Source: an uncultured Oscillospiraceae bacterium (GTDB taxonomy: Bacteria; Bacillota; Clostridia; Oscillospirales; Oscillospiraceae). From it: a DNA stretch of 64,000 nt. Numbering within the stretch: the stretch's first letter is position 1; each line of letters begins with the position of its first letter. Shown here in pieces: positions 27,110 to 36,440 of the stretch. Where the stretch lies: contig CAKUDE010000008.1 in assembly GCA_934645175.1 (NCBI GenBank), forward strand, positions 4,820 through 68,819, given 5' to 3'. The notes below the pieces were generated by a model, which saw only the letters and a list, made by a program, of their open reading frames with translations, had not been told where the DNA came from and did no database searches. A program made the translations under genes and the position numbers.

Positions 27110-28444
27110 TTAATGCGTTTCTCCCGTCCGCCATGAGGTGCGGATCAAGTGAAACATGGTGCGAACCGTATCCAAACTGACAGCCTGCGCCGCCGCACCG
27201 CTTTCCAGCCGGCAGACATAGACAATCTCACCCTTCTGCTCAAGAACGGTCCAGCCCTCGGCCACGGCGACCTGCGCCGCATTTTCCGAACTGACAGCTG
27301 CAACGGAGAACATTTCCTGCGTGCCGAAATCGGCAGACCAGACGAAGCGGAAGCCCATGGCGTTTCCGACCAGACCGTCCCGTTTGACCGACAGATGCTC
27401 CTGCCACCCCTCCGGCAGTGCCAGATACCAACCGCCGGAGTAATTATGGTAAGTATACTGCTTGACTTCCTCCCGCCCGTTGACGGTCAGGTTGTACCAG
27501 CAGATCACGGACTGATCCTTTGAGGTTTCCTCATTTTCAAGACTCTGCATCGGAACGAGCCTCGGCAGCTCGATCAGGCCGTCGGAATCAATGTCCTCGC
27601 TGTATACATAATACTCCCGTACGGTCTGGACACTCGTATCCGTCCCGGAGGACTGCGTAAGATTGCGAAAGGTTCGGTCGCGATAAATAAAAATATCCGT
27701 GATAATACTCGTTTCTGCGTAAGTGGATGCCACAAACAGCGCGGGGACGTTGCGCGACAGCTTTCCTGTCAGGATTCGCTTGATATTGGCGGCGGGCGCG
27801 GACAATGCCGTCTCCCGCTCGCGCACAAGCTGTCCCGACGACCAGTGGTAAAACTCCGCGGTTGCATTCTGCGTTGCACCGTTGTCACGCAGCAAAATCA
27901 TATCCTGCAAGCCGTCCGCATCCAGATCCGTCGTAATCAGCTCGGAATAGGAGCCGCTGGCAAGCTCGACCAGTGCGCCGTCGCGCAAAGCATAGACATT
28001 GACAAGCTGCATAAGCTGATCGCTCAGCCGGCGTCCGACAACAATCTCGCTGCCGTCCAGTCCGTCAAGCTGCGCATACTGCACGCGGTCAAAGGCAGCG
28101 CCCGCGCCGTCGAGGCGGGCGACAAGCTGATACTGCCCGTCGATCTTATCAAAAATACACAGTGACAACGGCGTATCGGTCCGGGTCGTCCGGAAGAAAA
28201 CGACTGCCTCATCGACCAGGTCGCCGTCAAGATCAACAAGCTGCACCGCCTGCTGGTTTTCGCCCGCAGAGGGCGGACTGTAAACCGCGCCGTCCGGCAT
28301 AGCCGCACGGACGACCTTCTGCAGCGCCTGAATGTCGGCAGGCATCTGCGGCACATCGTACAGGTTCTCCACCGGTTCGAGCAGGCAGCCCGTCAGGACC
28401 GGCAGCAGCAGTGCGAGGCAAAGGAGCAGACACAGCTTTTTCAT
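27110..28444 (-). CDS. Lipoprotein with FG-GAP/VCBS-like repeats
   Basis: A 444-residue lipoprotein: signal peptide with lipobox VLTGC (Cys20), then an extracellular domain containing several calcium-site-like repeats of the form DLDGDLVDEA, DLDADGLQDM and DIDSDGLIEL. Such repeats form beta-propeller blades. Some Clostridia carry similar proteins next to two-component systems, so it may be a signal-receiving or accessory protein for the kinase downstream (inference). First gene of a long leftward transcript; a minus-strand TATAAT lies 40 bases upstream. Confidence 0.85.
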   Translation of the reverse strand: MKKLCLLLCLALLLPVLTGCLLEPVENLYDVPQMPADIQALQKVVRAAMPDGAVYSPPSAGENQQAVQLVDLDGDLVDEAVVFFRTTRTDTPLSLCIFDKIDGQYQLVARLDGAGAAFDRVQYAQLDGLDGSEIVVGRRLSDQLMQLVNVYALRDGALVELASGSYSELITTDLDADGLQDMILLRDNGATQNATAEFYHWSSGQLVRERETALSAPAANIKRILTGKLSRNVPALFVASTYAETSIITDIFIYRDRTFRNLTQSSGTDTSVQTVREYYVYSEDIDSDGLIELPRLVPMQSLENEETSKDQSVICWYNLTVNGREEVKQYTYHNYSGGWYLALPEGWQEHLSVKRDGLVGNAMGFRFVWSADFGTQEMFSVAAVSSENAAQVAVAEGWTVLEQKGEIVYVCRLESGAAAQAVSLDTVRTMFHLIRTSWRTGETH

Positions 28445-28483
28445 TTGAATCGCACCTCTTTCTCATAAACTCGATCAGCGTAT

Positions 28484-28489
28484 ATTATA
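28484..28489 (-). promoter_or_regulatory. Possible -10 element before the lipoprotein operon
   Basis: Minus-strand TATAAT, 40 bases before ATG 28444. A matching -35 is weak (TACACT at 17-base spacing). Confidence 0.45.
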
Positions 28490-28536
28490 GCATATACCCG
28501 TTCAAAAGTGTAGTGCCGTGTTAAAAAAACGTGAAA

Positions 28537-31500
28537 TTATTTAAAAACAACGCAGCCCGGTCCCAACACGCGCTCCAGCTCGGCAAGCATATCCTCGCGC
28601 GGCATACACAGCGTCCCGCGGCGCACGCCCGTATCGGCATAATACAGTACCGCCTGAAGCCCTCCGGGGAACATGGACAGGATCGCGCGCGTCCTTCGGT
28701 CGGCGTCGCCGCCCTCGCAGGGCAGCTTCAGATAGAGCTTCTGCGGCGCAGGCGCGGTCTGCGGCAACGGCGTTTCGTCAATGGGACGCAAACGATTCAC
28801 CACGAGCTGCGGCGCCTTTTCGTCGCGTACGGACAGGCGGCCTTCGACGATCACGGGTGTGTTTTCCTTCAAAAGCTCACCGCTCTGCGTGATCGTTCGG
28901 GCAAATACCAGCAGCTCCATCGAGCCGGTGTCGTCCTCCAGCGTAACATAGGCCATCGTAGAATTGTTGCGCGTCGTCTTCAGTCGAACCGCCTCAACGA
29001 TACCGGCGAGCTTGACCTCCTGCTCATCACAAAACACACCGTCATTCTCCTCAAACGAGCGCAGGATCCGTCCCAGGGTAAAAATGTCGCGCTCGCGCAG
29101 CAGCTTACGGTATTCGTCCATCGGGTGGCCGGAGAGGTACAGTCCAATGGTCTCTTTTTCCATCGCCATCCGCTCCCGCTTCGGCAGCTCCGGCAATTCC
29201 GGCACGGGTGTTGCGGGCTGCTCGTGCTCCGGCAGCATATCGAACAACGCAAGCTGCCCGGAGAGCGTCCTGCGCCTGCGGTCGGCCGCACCGTCGAGCA
29301 CACCCTCGTAGATGAACAGAAGCTGTGCACGGTTCAATCCGAAGCAGTCCATCGCGCCGCATTTGATCAGATTCTCAACGGCACGTTTGTTCAGGTCCGT
29401 TTCCTGCATTCGCTCGGCGAAATTCTCCAGAGATGAGAACACGCCGTTTTTTTCGCGCTCTTCAACCATCTGGCGAATGAGGCCGATCCCGATGTTCTTC
29501 ACTGCGCCGAGTCCGAAGCGGATCCCCTCCGTCTCCACGGTAAAGCGATCCTCGGACGCATTGACGTCCGGATGCAGCAGCACGATACCCATTTCTTTGC
29601 AGTCGGCAATGTATTCCGCCGCCTTATCCGTGCGGTTGAGCACGGAGCTGAGGAGCGCCGCCATGTACTCCTTCGGATAGTGGCACTTGAGATAAGCCGT
29701 ATCGTATGTAACCTTCGCATAGCATACCGCGTGCGCCTTGTTGAAGGCATAGTTTGCAAAATCCAGGATTTCCTTATAGATCTGCTGTGCCGCCGCCTCG
29801 CTCACACCGTTGGCTATGGCGCCGGGAATGCCCCGCTCCGGGTCGCCATAGACAAAGGTCTGCCGCTCGGCGGCAATGACCTTCTCCTTTTTCTTGGAAA
29901 TCGCACGGCGCATATTGTCCGCCTGCCCGAGACTGTAGCCGCCAAGCTTTCGGAATATCTCGATGACCTGCTCCTGATAAACCATGCAGCCGTAGGTCAC
30001 GGCCAGGATCGGCTCAAGCTGCGGCGTCAGATAGCGGATATGATCCGGATGCAGCTTGCTGTCGATAAAGCGGGGAATCGACTCCATCGGGCCGGGGCGG
30101 TAGAGCGCCACGATAGCCGTCAGATCTTCGATGGACTGCGGGTGCATATTGACGCACACGCCCGTAATCCCCGCCGATTCAAGCTGGAATACGCCTGAGG
30201 TTTTTCCCTCGGACAGCATCTGAAAGGTCTGCGCATCGTCATCTGGAACGTTCTTCACCGAAAACTCCGGCGCATGGCGGCGGATAATCTGTTCCGCCTC
30301 TTCGATCACGGTCAGGTTCCGCAGACCGAGGAAATCCATTTTAAGCAGTCCCAGCTCCTCAATGGTGGTCATGGTGAACTGGGTCACGATCGTCTCGTCG
30401 TTTCTCGCCAGCGGCACATAGTCGCTGACGGCGTTTTTCGTAATGACCACGCCCGCGGCATGGGTAGAGGTATTGCGCGGCATTCCCTCCAGCGCACGCG
30501 CCGTATCAATCAGCTTGCGCACGCGCGCATCGGCGTCATAGACCTCCCTGAGCTGCGGAGAAACGCGCAGCGCCTCCTCAAGCGTCATATGGAGTGTCTT
30601 GGGGATCAGCTTGGCAACGGCGTCCGTTTCGGCGAAGGTAAAGTTCAGCGCCCGTCCGACGTCGCGGATAGCCGCGCGCGCCGCCATCGTGCCGAAGGTA
30701 ACAATCTGCGCCACATGGTCCTTGCCGTATTTGCGCATCACATAGTCAATGACCTCACCACGGCGCTCCTGACAGAAATCGGTATCAAAGTCGGGCATAC
30801 TGACACGTTCGGGATTCAGAAAGCGCTCGAAAATGAGCGCGTATTTCATCGGATCCATTTCCGTAATGTGCATACAATACGCCGCAATGGAAGCCGCGCC
30901 GGAGCCACGTCCCGGTCCGACGGGAATCCCCTCGTTTTTCGCCCACCGGATAAAATCCCAGACGATCAGATAGTACTCCACATACCCCATGCGCTCGATG
31001 ACGCCCATTTCATATTCCAGCCGGTCGCGGTAGCTCTGCGGCGCATCGGGGTAGCGTTCGGCAAAGCCCTCGCCGCAAAGCTTGCGGAAATACTGCGCAG
31101 GGGTTGAGCCGTCCGGCGGCAGATACTCCGGCAGATGGTACTTGCCGAAGGTAAACTCCACATTGCAGCGGTCGGCAATGCGCTGTGTATTTTCGATTGC
31201 CTCCGGCAGGTTGGGAAACAGCTCGCGCATCTGCTGCTCGGATTTGATATAAAACTCCTGCGTTTCAAAACGCATCCGTTCGGGGTCCTCCACGGTCTTG
31301 CCGGTCTGAATACACAAAAGCACGTCCTGAATATAGCTGTCCTCGCGGGTCAGATAGTGCGCATCGTTTGTAGCGACAAGCGGCAGTCCCGTTTCCCCGG
31401 ACAGGCGCACCAGTCCGCGATTGACCTCCGCCTGCTCCGGAATGCCGTGATCCTGAAGCTCCAGGTAAAAGTTGTCCGGCCCGAAAATATCCGAAAGCTC

Positions 31501-31977
31501 CAGCGCATAGGCCTTTGCACCCTCATAGTCGTTGGCGCGCAGCAGCCGGGGAATGGCGCCGGCAAGGCAGGCAGACAAAGCGATCAGCCCTTCGGAATGC
31601 TGCCGCAGCAGCGCAAGGTCAATACGCGGCTTACCGTAAAAGCCCTCCAGAAAGCCCATGGACACGAGATAACTCAGGTTTTTATAACCCGTTTCGTTTT
31701 TGCACAGCAGCACAAGGTGTCGCGCTTCGCCGTCCACGCCGTGGACGCGGTCAGTCATGGTACGCGGAGCAACATAGGCCTCGCAGCCGATGATCGGCTT
31801 AATGCCCGCCGCCTTTGCGGCGCGGTAAAAATCGATCACGCCGTACATAACGCCGTGGTCGGTGATAGCCAGTGCGCGCTGCCCCAGCTCAGCAGCCCGC
31901 TGCACAAGCTTCCCGATACGGCAGGCGCCGTCGAGCAGGCTGTATTCGGTGTGCACATGAAGGTGGACGAACGACAT
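28537..31977 (-). CDS. dnaE: DNA polymerase III alpha subunit (DnaE)
   Basis: Replicative polymerase subunit, 1146 residues. PHP domain 1-~210, with HLHVHTEYSLLDG and a near-complete set of His/Asp metal ligands; family C polymerase core with the catalytic pair in MPDFDTDFCQERR and GPGRGSGAAS; helix-hairpin-helix region about 840-900; OB-fold near residue 1000 (VKLAGIVEAVRLKTT). In low-GC relatives DnaE works beside PolC. It is the last gene of murB-whiA-dnaE, two bases after whiA. The PHP His set suggests possible intrinsic exonuclease activity, not proven. Confidence 0.97.
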   Translation of the reverse strand: MSFVHLHVHTEYSLLDGACRIGKLVQRAAELGQRALAITDHGVMYGVIDFYRAAKAAGIKPIIGCEAYVAPRTMTDRVHGVDGEARHLVLLCKNETGYKNLSYLVSMGFLEGFYGKPRIDLALLRQHSEGLIALSACLAGAIPRLLRANDYEGAKAYALELSDIFGPDNFYLELQDHGIPEQAEVNRGLVRLSGETGLPLVATNDAHYLTREDSYIQDVLLCIQTGKTVEDPERMRFETQEFYIKSEQQMRELFPNLPEAIENTQRIADRCNVEFTFGKYHLPEYLPPDGSTPAQYFRKLCGEGFAERYPDAPQSYRDRLEYEMGVIERMGYVEYYLIVWDFIRWAKNEGIPVGPGRGSGAASIAAYCMHITEMDPMKYALIFERFLNPERVSMPDFDTDFCQERRGEVIDYVMRKYGKDHVAQIVTFGTMAARAAIRDVGRALNFTFAETDAVAKLIPKTLHMTLEEALRVSPQLREVYDADARVRKLIDTARALEGMPRNTSTHAAGVVITKNAVSDYVPLARNDETIVTQFTMTTIEELGLLKMDFLGLRNLTVIEEAEQIIRRHAPEFSVKNVPDDDAQTFQMLSEGKTSGVFQLESAGITGVCVNMHPQSIEDLTAIVALYRPGPMESIPRFIDSKLHPDHIRYLTPQLEPILAVTYGCMVYQEQVIEIFRKLGGYSLGQADNMRRAISKKKEKVIAAERQTFVYGDPERGIPGAIANGVSEAAAQQIYKEILDFANYAFNKAHAVCYAKVTYDTAYLKCHYPKEYMAALLSSVLNRTDKAAEYIADCKEMGIVLLHPDVNASEDRFTVETEGIRFGLGAVKNIGIGLIRQMVEEREKNGVFSSLENFAERMQETDLNKRAVENLIKCGAMDCFGLNRAQLLFIYEGVLDGAADRRRRTLSGQLALFDMLPEHEQPATPVPELPELPKRERMAMEKETIGLYLSGHPMDEYRKLLRERDIFTLGRILRSFEENDGVFCDEQEVKLAGIVEAVRLKTTRNNSTMAYVTLEDDTGSMELLVFARTITQSGELLKENTPVIVEGRLSVRDEKAPQLVVNRLRPIDETPLPQTAPAPQKLYLKLPCEGGDADRRTRAILSMFPGGLQAVLYYADTGVRRGTLCMPREDMLAELERVLGPGCVVFK

Positions 31978-31978
31978 A

Positions 31979-32881
31979 TTACTCTTCCTCCTGTGAAGCG
32001 AGCGAAAGCAGCTTGCGCATCCGATGATTGATGGCGGACTTGCTCAGAGGCGGCTGATGCAGCTCGGCCAGCTCGCTGAGCGTCGCCTCCGGGTGCGCAC
32101 GTCGCAGCCGCGCCGTCTCGTACAGCTTTTCCGGCAGGCTCTCAAGGCGTCCCGCCTGCTCCAGCCGCCGCAGCGCGGCAAGCTGCTCCTGTGCAGCAGA
32201 GACGGTCTTGTCCACATTGGCCGAGTCGCAGTTTGTTTTTCGGTTGGCGTCGTTGCGCCAGTCCTTTTCAATCTTCGCCTGCATGACGGTCATTGCGCTG
32301 ACGGGCGCGCCGATTGCGGTTAGGAAATCCTCGATCGCGTCGCTCTGCTTGAAATACAGCACGCTGCTGCCCTTTCGCTCGGTCAGCTTGGCAGGCAGCT
32401 GCAGCTCCTCCAGGAGCGCCCCCGTTTCGCGGCTGGCCATTCGATGCGTCGTGGAGAGCTCCAGATGGTAACGCTTTTCGGGGTCGGTCACGGAGCCGCC
32501 CGCCAGAAATGCCCCGCGCAGGAACGCTTTCTGACAGCACTCGCGCTCCAGCAGCGCCAGATTGACATGGAGCGAGACGCTGCTTTCGGCGGAAAAGCCG
32601 CAGTTGCTGAAAATCTCACGAATTTTTCCCGGATCGGAAACGATATAGCTCCGTTTCCCGGACTGTTCCTCGGGCAAAGAATCAAACCGCAGTCCCGCGC
32701 CATGGTACAGCAGGCGCGGCAGCCGGGCGCCGAAATCGCGGCTTTCGGTAACGATACGGATCCCGTCGCGGCTGAAGGTGTTGGCATAGAGCAGCACACC
32801 CAGAAGCTCTGCACGGGCACAGCAGCCCTTTGTGACCTCAACGCGGCAAAGCTCGCTCTTTACATTTGCAGAAAAGGACAT
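31979..32881 (-). CDS. whiA: DNA-binding protein WhiA
   Basis: A 300-residue WhiA: N-terminal homing-endonuclease-like (LAGLIDADG-derived) domain without the catalytic acids, and a C-terminal helix-turn-helix from about residue 210. Family-typical stretches: CCQKAFLRGAFLAGGSVTDPEKRYHLE and RRAHPEATLSELAELH. In Firmicutes it affects cell division and chromosome segregation. Its usual neighbours rapZ and yvcK are not here; instead it sits between murB and dnaE. Fourteen bases separate it from murB. Confidence 0.96.
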   Translation of the reverse strand: MSFSANVKSELCRVEVTKGCCARAELLGVLLYANTFSRDGIRIVTESRDFGARLPRLLYHGAGLRFDSLPEEQSGKRSYIVSDPGKIREIFSNCGFSAESSVSLHVNLALLERECCQKAFLRGAFLAGGSVTDPEKRYHLELSTTHRMASRETGALLEELQLPAKLTERKGSSVLYFKQSDAIEDFLTAIGAPVSAMTVMQAKIEKDWRNDANRKTNCDSANVDKTVSAAQEQLAALRRLEQAGRLESLPEKLYETARLRRAHPEATLSELAELHQPPLSKSAINHRMRKLLSLASQEEE

Positions 32882-32895
32882 GGCGTTTCCTCCTG

Positions 32896-33813
32896 TCAGT
32901 CCGTCCAGAGGCGGATCTCAGGCTCCAGAGAAATTCCGCTCGTTTCATATACACGGCGCTGCACCAGAGCGATGAGCGCCAGAACATCCGCAGCGGTCGC
33001 GCCGCCGCGATTGACAATAAAGCCTGCGTGCTTCTCGGACACGGCCGCGCCGCCGACGGCGGCGCCCTTCAGTCCTGCCTGATCGATCAGCGCAGCGGCG
33101 TACCCGCCCTGCGGCCGCTTGAAGGCGCTTCCTGCCGAAGGCAGCTCCAACGGCTGTGCGGCGCGGCGCTTCTGCGCCAGCTCGCGCATTCGGGCAAAGA
33201 TTTCCCGCTCGTCGCCCGGCGTCAGAGCAAGCTCCGCCGAAACAATCGCGCCGTCCATGGAAGCAAAGGCGCTTGTGCGGTAACCGAAGCTGAGCGCTTC
33301 ACCGCTAAGCGTCTCCATACGGCCGTCAAGGTGCAAAAAACAAACCGACTCCACACACTGCCGCAGCTCTCCGCCGTAGGCGCCCGCATTCATATATACG
33401 CCGCCACCGACCGTTCCCGGGATACCATGGGCAAACTCCAGTCCGCTCAGGCCGTTGCGCGCGGCAAACATCGCCGTCTGTGCCAGCGACGTGCCGGAAA
33501 AAGCGCGGAGGCGCGTTGCGTCGAGACGCTCCAAACCGGCCAGCGCATCACGCGTGACAATGACCACGCCGCGCACGCCCTCATCCGGCGCCAGAACATT
33601 GGTTCCCGCACCGAGAAGGCGCGGACGGATACCCGCCTCCGCCGCAGCCGAGAACACAAGCGCCAGTTCCTGCGCCGAGCGCGGCAGCGCCAGCCGTTCG
33701 GCCGGGCCGCCGATGCGGAAAGAGGTATAATGCGCCAGCGGTTGCTCCTTCAGAAGCACCGTCTCCGGCAGCAGCGCGGCAAGCGCGCGGTCAAATGCAT
33801 CGATATTCCGCAT
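32896..33813 (-). CDS. murB: UDP-N-acetylenolpyruvoylglucosamine reductase
   Basis: FAD enzyme that makes UDP-MurNAc for peptidoglycan. 305 residues, type II (Gram-positive) MurB. FAD-binding YTSFRIGGPAE and LGAGTNVLAPDEG; GIPGTVGGGVYMNAGAYG; active-site Ser in SAGSAFKRP and Glu in LEPEIRLW. Start ATG 33813 is preceded by GGAGGGAAAG; the longer frame upstream runs through the promoter. First gene of murB-whiA-dnaE. Confidence 0.97.
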   Translation of the reverse strand: MRNIDAFDRALAALLPETVLLKEQPLAHYTSFRIGGPAERLALPRSAQELALVFSAAAEAGIRPRLLGAGTNVLAPDEGVRGVVIVTRDALAGLERLDATRLRAFSGTSLAQTAMFAARNGLSGLEFAHGIPGTVGGGVYMNAGAYGGELRQCVESVCFLHLDGRMETLSGEALSFGYRTSAFASMDGAIVSAELALTPGDEREIFARMRELAQKRRAAQPLELPSAGSAFKRPQGGYAAALIDQAGLKGAAVGGAAVSEKHAGFIVNRGGATAADVLALIALVQRRVYETSGISLEPEIRLWTD

Positions 33814-33848
33814 ATCTTTCCCTCCGTCGGCTATACTACTCTTATTAT

Positions 33849-33878
33849 AGTATAGCACAGCTCCGCCCCCCGGCGCAA
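33849..33878 (-). promoter_or_regulatory. Promoter of murB-whiA-dnaE
   Basis: Minus-strand TTGCGC (33873-33878), 18 bases, TATACT (33849-33854). Confidence 0.6.
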
Positions 33879-33896
33879 GGAGAAATACGGCGAAAG

Positions 33897-33925
33897 AAAA
33901 AAGGACCTTCCCTACCGGGAAGGTC
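33897..33925 (-). terminator. Terminator of hprK
   Basis: GACCTTCCC/GGGAAGGTC stem (33904-33925) with TACC loop, followed by six T on the minus strand. Confidence 0.88.
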
Positions 33926-34018
33926 ACAATTCCTCCGTCGTCGTGGAAAGCGTCCGTTTTTATCTCCGTCCGGAGCAAGGCCCCCTGACTGTCGCTGTGC
34001 CGGGCGAAGCGATGCGGG

Positions 34019-34966
34019 TCAGAAGCTCTTTCCGTTCCCGCTCGCGTCAAAATGGCGGTTAATCTGCTCCGTGAACTCCACGGCGGCGTTATAGCCCATC
34101 ATCTTTTGGCGGTTGTTCATCGCCGCGATTTCCAGAATGATTGCAAGATTGCGTCCCGGTTTGATGGGAATCGTCAGCGTGGGCACTTTGACACCCAGCA
34201 AATCGAGATATTGCTCATCGAGTCCCAACCGGTCATACACACGGTCGTCGCTCCACGGGACGATATTCACTACCATGTTGATCGTCGTTTCGTTTTTGAT
34301 TGCGCCCATGCCGAAGAGCTTGGCCACATTGATGACGCCGATACCGCGGATCTCAATGTAGTTGCGGATCAGCTCCGGAGAGGAACCGATCAGGCTGTTG
34401 TCCGCAATTTTGCGAATTTCCACGGCATCATCCGCAATCAACCGGTGTCCGCGCTTCAGCAGCTCCGCCGCCGCCTCGCTTTTGCCGATGCCGCTCTCGC
34501 CCATCAGCAGCAAGCCCTCGCCGTAGACCTCCACCAGCACGCCATGGCGTGTGATGCGCGGTGCAAGCGCATTTTTCAGATATGCGATCAATCCGGAAAC
34601 GACATAGCTCGTCGCCTCCGCGCTGCAAAGGATCGTGACATCATGCCTGCGAGCCATTTCCAGACACTCAGGCAGCGGCTCAATGTTCCGCGCAAACAGC
34701 AGCGCAGGAATCTTATAGGAGAACAGGCGGTCGAAAATCTCCAGTCGCCGCTCATGGCTGAGTGTATTAAGGTAGGTTGATTCGGCATTGCCGACGATCT
34801 GGATGCGCAGCGGTTCAAAATGCGTAAAAAAACCGCTGAAGGCCAGTCCGGGGCGCATGACCTCCTCAACCGTAACGCGAACGGACGCATAATCCGTCGA
34901 AGCATAGCGCACCGTCAACCGGAACGCCTCCGCCACCTGTGCCAGTGCCACGCTGTAAGTATCCAT
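34019..34966 (-). CDS. hprK: HPr kinase/phosphorylase
   Basis: Phosphorylates or dephosphorylates Ser46 of HPr, linking sugar uptake to catabolite repression. 315 residues. P-loop GESGIGKS at 156-163; the HprK signature EIRGIGVINVAKLFG follows at ~205-220; the N-terminal MurF-like domain (1-130) is present. Start ATG 34966; the upstream frame crosses the promoter. Transcribed alone from its own promoter, just downstream of the Nif11 gene array but separated from it by a terminator. Confidence 0.97.
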   Translation of the reverse strand: MDTYSVALAQVAEAFRLTVRYASTDYASVRVTVEEVMRPGLAFSGFFTHFEPLRIQIVGNAESTYLNTLSHERRLEIFDRLFSYKIPALLFARNIEPLPECLEMARRHDVTILCSAEATSYVVSGLIAYLKNALAPRITRHGVLVEVYGEGLLLMGESGIGKSEAAAELLKRGHRLIADDAVEIRKIADNSLIGSSPELIRNYIEIRGIGVINVAKLFGMGAIKNETTINMVVNIVPWSDDRVYDRLGLDEQYLDLLGVKVPTLTIPIKPGRNLAIILEIAAMNNRQKMMGYNAAVEFTEQINRHFDASGNGKSF

Positions 34967-34999
34967 ATTTCCGCCTCCGCGTGTAAATGCTTTTTCTTT

Positions 35000-35028
35000 A
35001 TTATAGCGGATACGCCGCGATTTGGCAA
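35000..35028 (-). promoter_or_regulatory. Promoter of hprK
   Basis: Minus-strand TTGCCA (35023-35028), 17 bases, TATAAT (35000-35005). Confidence 0.82.
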
Positions 35029-35050
35029 GCATCCGCCCGCTTTCCGCTAG

Positions 35051-35112
35051 AAAAAACCTTCCCGCCGCGCGCCGCCGGAACAGACGGTACGCGACGGGGA
35101 GCGGTCTTTTTT
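35051..35112. terminator. Terminator at the end of the Nif11 array
   Basis: Imperfect GC-rich stem (35058-35075 with 35088-35107) bounded by AAAAAA on the left and TTTTTT on the right, so it can act on either strand. It separates the array from hprK. Confidence 0.7.
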
Positions 35113-35134
35113 CTCACCCCTGCAGGACTTGCGT

Positions 35135-35536
35135 TTACTTCTTTTTGTTCGCCGAGCAGTTGCAGAGCCAAAGCCCCTTTTCATAGGACAGGTAGCGGCA
35201 GTTTGAGCATTCCAGCCCGATTCCGCAGACGCTGCAGCCGGGCATTCCCATGCGGTCGAGCCACTTACCGTCGTCCTTCTTGCAGCGCCAGTGTCTGCAC
35301 TTGTGGCAGACGGTCGTAACCATCCTGCCGTCCTTTCTGTAGCAGGCGCCGCCCGATACGTTATCCAGCTCCTCGTCGCTCAGCTCGCCCGGCGCGGGAT
35401 TGAGCTGCGCAAAGTACGCCTTGGCTTCGTCCTCGGTCATCGCAACGCCGCTTTCCTTTGCAAAAGCCATCAGCTCTTCGGGGGTTTTGGCCGATTTGGC
35501 CTTTTCAATAAGCTCGGGACTGATTTTGTTTTCCAT
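35135..35536 (-). CDS. Nif11-leader peptide 1, Cys-rich core
   Basis: 133 residues. Residues 1-61 match the Nif11-like leader (helices ELIEKAKSAKTPEELMAFAKE and EDEAKAYFAQL, then ELSDEELDNVSGG), ending in GG at 62-63. The 70-residue C-terminal part has ten cysteines: C65, C77, C80, C85, C101/C104, C110/C113, C125 and C127, and the conserved end SYEKGLWLC. The pairs look like zinc-ribbon ligands or crosslinking sites; which is unknown. ATG 35536 has AAGGAGA upstream. Last gene of the array; its leader is nearly the same as that of peptide 8. Confidence 0.88.
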   Translation of the reverse strand: MENKISPELIEKAKSAKTPEELMAFAKESGVAMTEDEAKAYFAQLNPAPGELSDEELDNVSGGACYRKDGRMVTTVCHKCRHWRCKKDDGKWLDRMGMPGCSVCGIGLECSNCRYLSYEKGLWLCNCSANKKK

Positions 35537-35575
35537 GATAGTGTCTCCTTGTACGGGTCAAAGGTCCGACCGGAT

Positions 35576-35965
35576 TTATTTCATCCGCCTGGGGTTATTG
35601 CAAAGCCACAGCCCCTTTTCGTAAGTGCACCATTTACAATTGCGGCATTGATCGGGTTGCCCGCAGCCTGAGCATCCATCGTTACGCGTCCAGTGTCCTC
35701 CACATTTTTTGCAGCAAAAGCACCTTTCATAATTCAACGCAGAGACGACCATTCTGCCGTCCTTCGCGTAGCAGGCGCCGCCCGACACGTTGTCCAGCTC
35801 CTCGTCGCCCAGCTCGCCCGGCTTGGAATTGAGCCGTGCAAAGTAAGCCTTTGCTTCTTCCTCGGTCAGCTCCTCGCCGTTTTCTTTTGCAAGAGCCATC
35901 AGCCCTTCGGGTGTTTTGGCCGATTTGGCCTTCTCAATCAGTTCGGCCGTGATGTTGCTTTCCAT
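35576..35965 (-). CDS. Nif11-leader peptide 2, Cys-rich core
   Basis: 129 residues: Nif11 leader 1-61 (ends DEELDNVSGG, GG at 62-63) and a 66-residue core with eleven cysteines. The middle is unusually dense (CFCCKKC), followed by CSGC, CRNCKWC and the end YEKGLWLC. The start of the core, ACYAKDGRMVV, is the same strand-like element as in its neighbours. The ribosome-site region AAAGGGGATTTTACA is shared with peptide 8, showing that upstream sequence was duplicated along with the gene. Confidence 0.88.
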   Translation of the reverse strand: MESNITAELIEKAKSAKTPEGLMALAKENGEELTEEEAKAYFARLNSKPGELGDEELDNVSGGACYAKDGRMVVSALNYERCFCCKKCGGHWTRNDGCSGCGQPDQCRNCKWCTYEKGLWLCNNPRRMK

Positions 35966-36023
35966 TGTAAAATCCCCTTTGCTTATACAATTTTGTCAAA
36001 CAGTTTTGTTTGATTGAACGCGT

Positions 36024-36419
36024 TTACCTCATCCGCTCGGGGTTATTACAGAGCCACAGGCCCTTCTCGTAGGTGCAATATTTACACTGACTGCAATTGG
36101 CAGTCGCTCCGCATGTTCTGCAATACGGCAGCCCGGCTATATTCCCATGCCGCCATCCGTCGTCTTTTTTACAGCAAAATCCGGAGCACGTCGTCACCGC
36201 CGTAACGACCAGTCTTCCGTCCTTGGTGTGGCAGCCTCCGCCCGACACATTGTCCAGTTCTTCGTCGTTCAGCTCGCCCGTTTTAGGATTGAGCTGTGCA
36301 AAGTAAGCCTTTGCCGCTTCCTCGGTCAGCTCCTCGCCGTTCTCTTTTGCCAACGTCATCAGCTCATCCGGAGTTTTTGCCGCTCTTGCCTTTGCCAGTG
36401 CTTCCTGTGTCATTTCCAT
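36024..36419 (-). CDS. Nif11-leader peptide 3, Cys-rich core
   Basis: 131 residues. Leader 1-59 (EALAKARAAKTPDELMTLAKE, then NDEELDNVSGG, GG at 60-61), core of 70 residues with ten cysteines: C63, CSGFCC, CRTC, CSQCKYC and the end YEKGLWLC. Only 21 bases from the next gene upstream. The leader belongs with peptides 4 and 5 (MEMTQE start), but the core end NNPERMR resembles peptide 2 (NNPRRMK), suggesting exchange between copies. Confidence 0.88.
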   Translation of the reverse strand: MEMTQEALAKARAAKTPDELMTLAKENGEELTEEAAKAYFAQLNPKTGELNDEELDNVSGGGCHTKDGRLVVTAVTTCSGFCCKKDDGWRHGNIAGLPYCRTCGATANCSQCKYCTYEKGLWLCNNPERMR

Positions 36420-36440
36420 CGTTTTCCCCTCCGATTATTG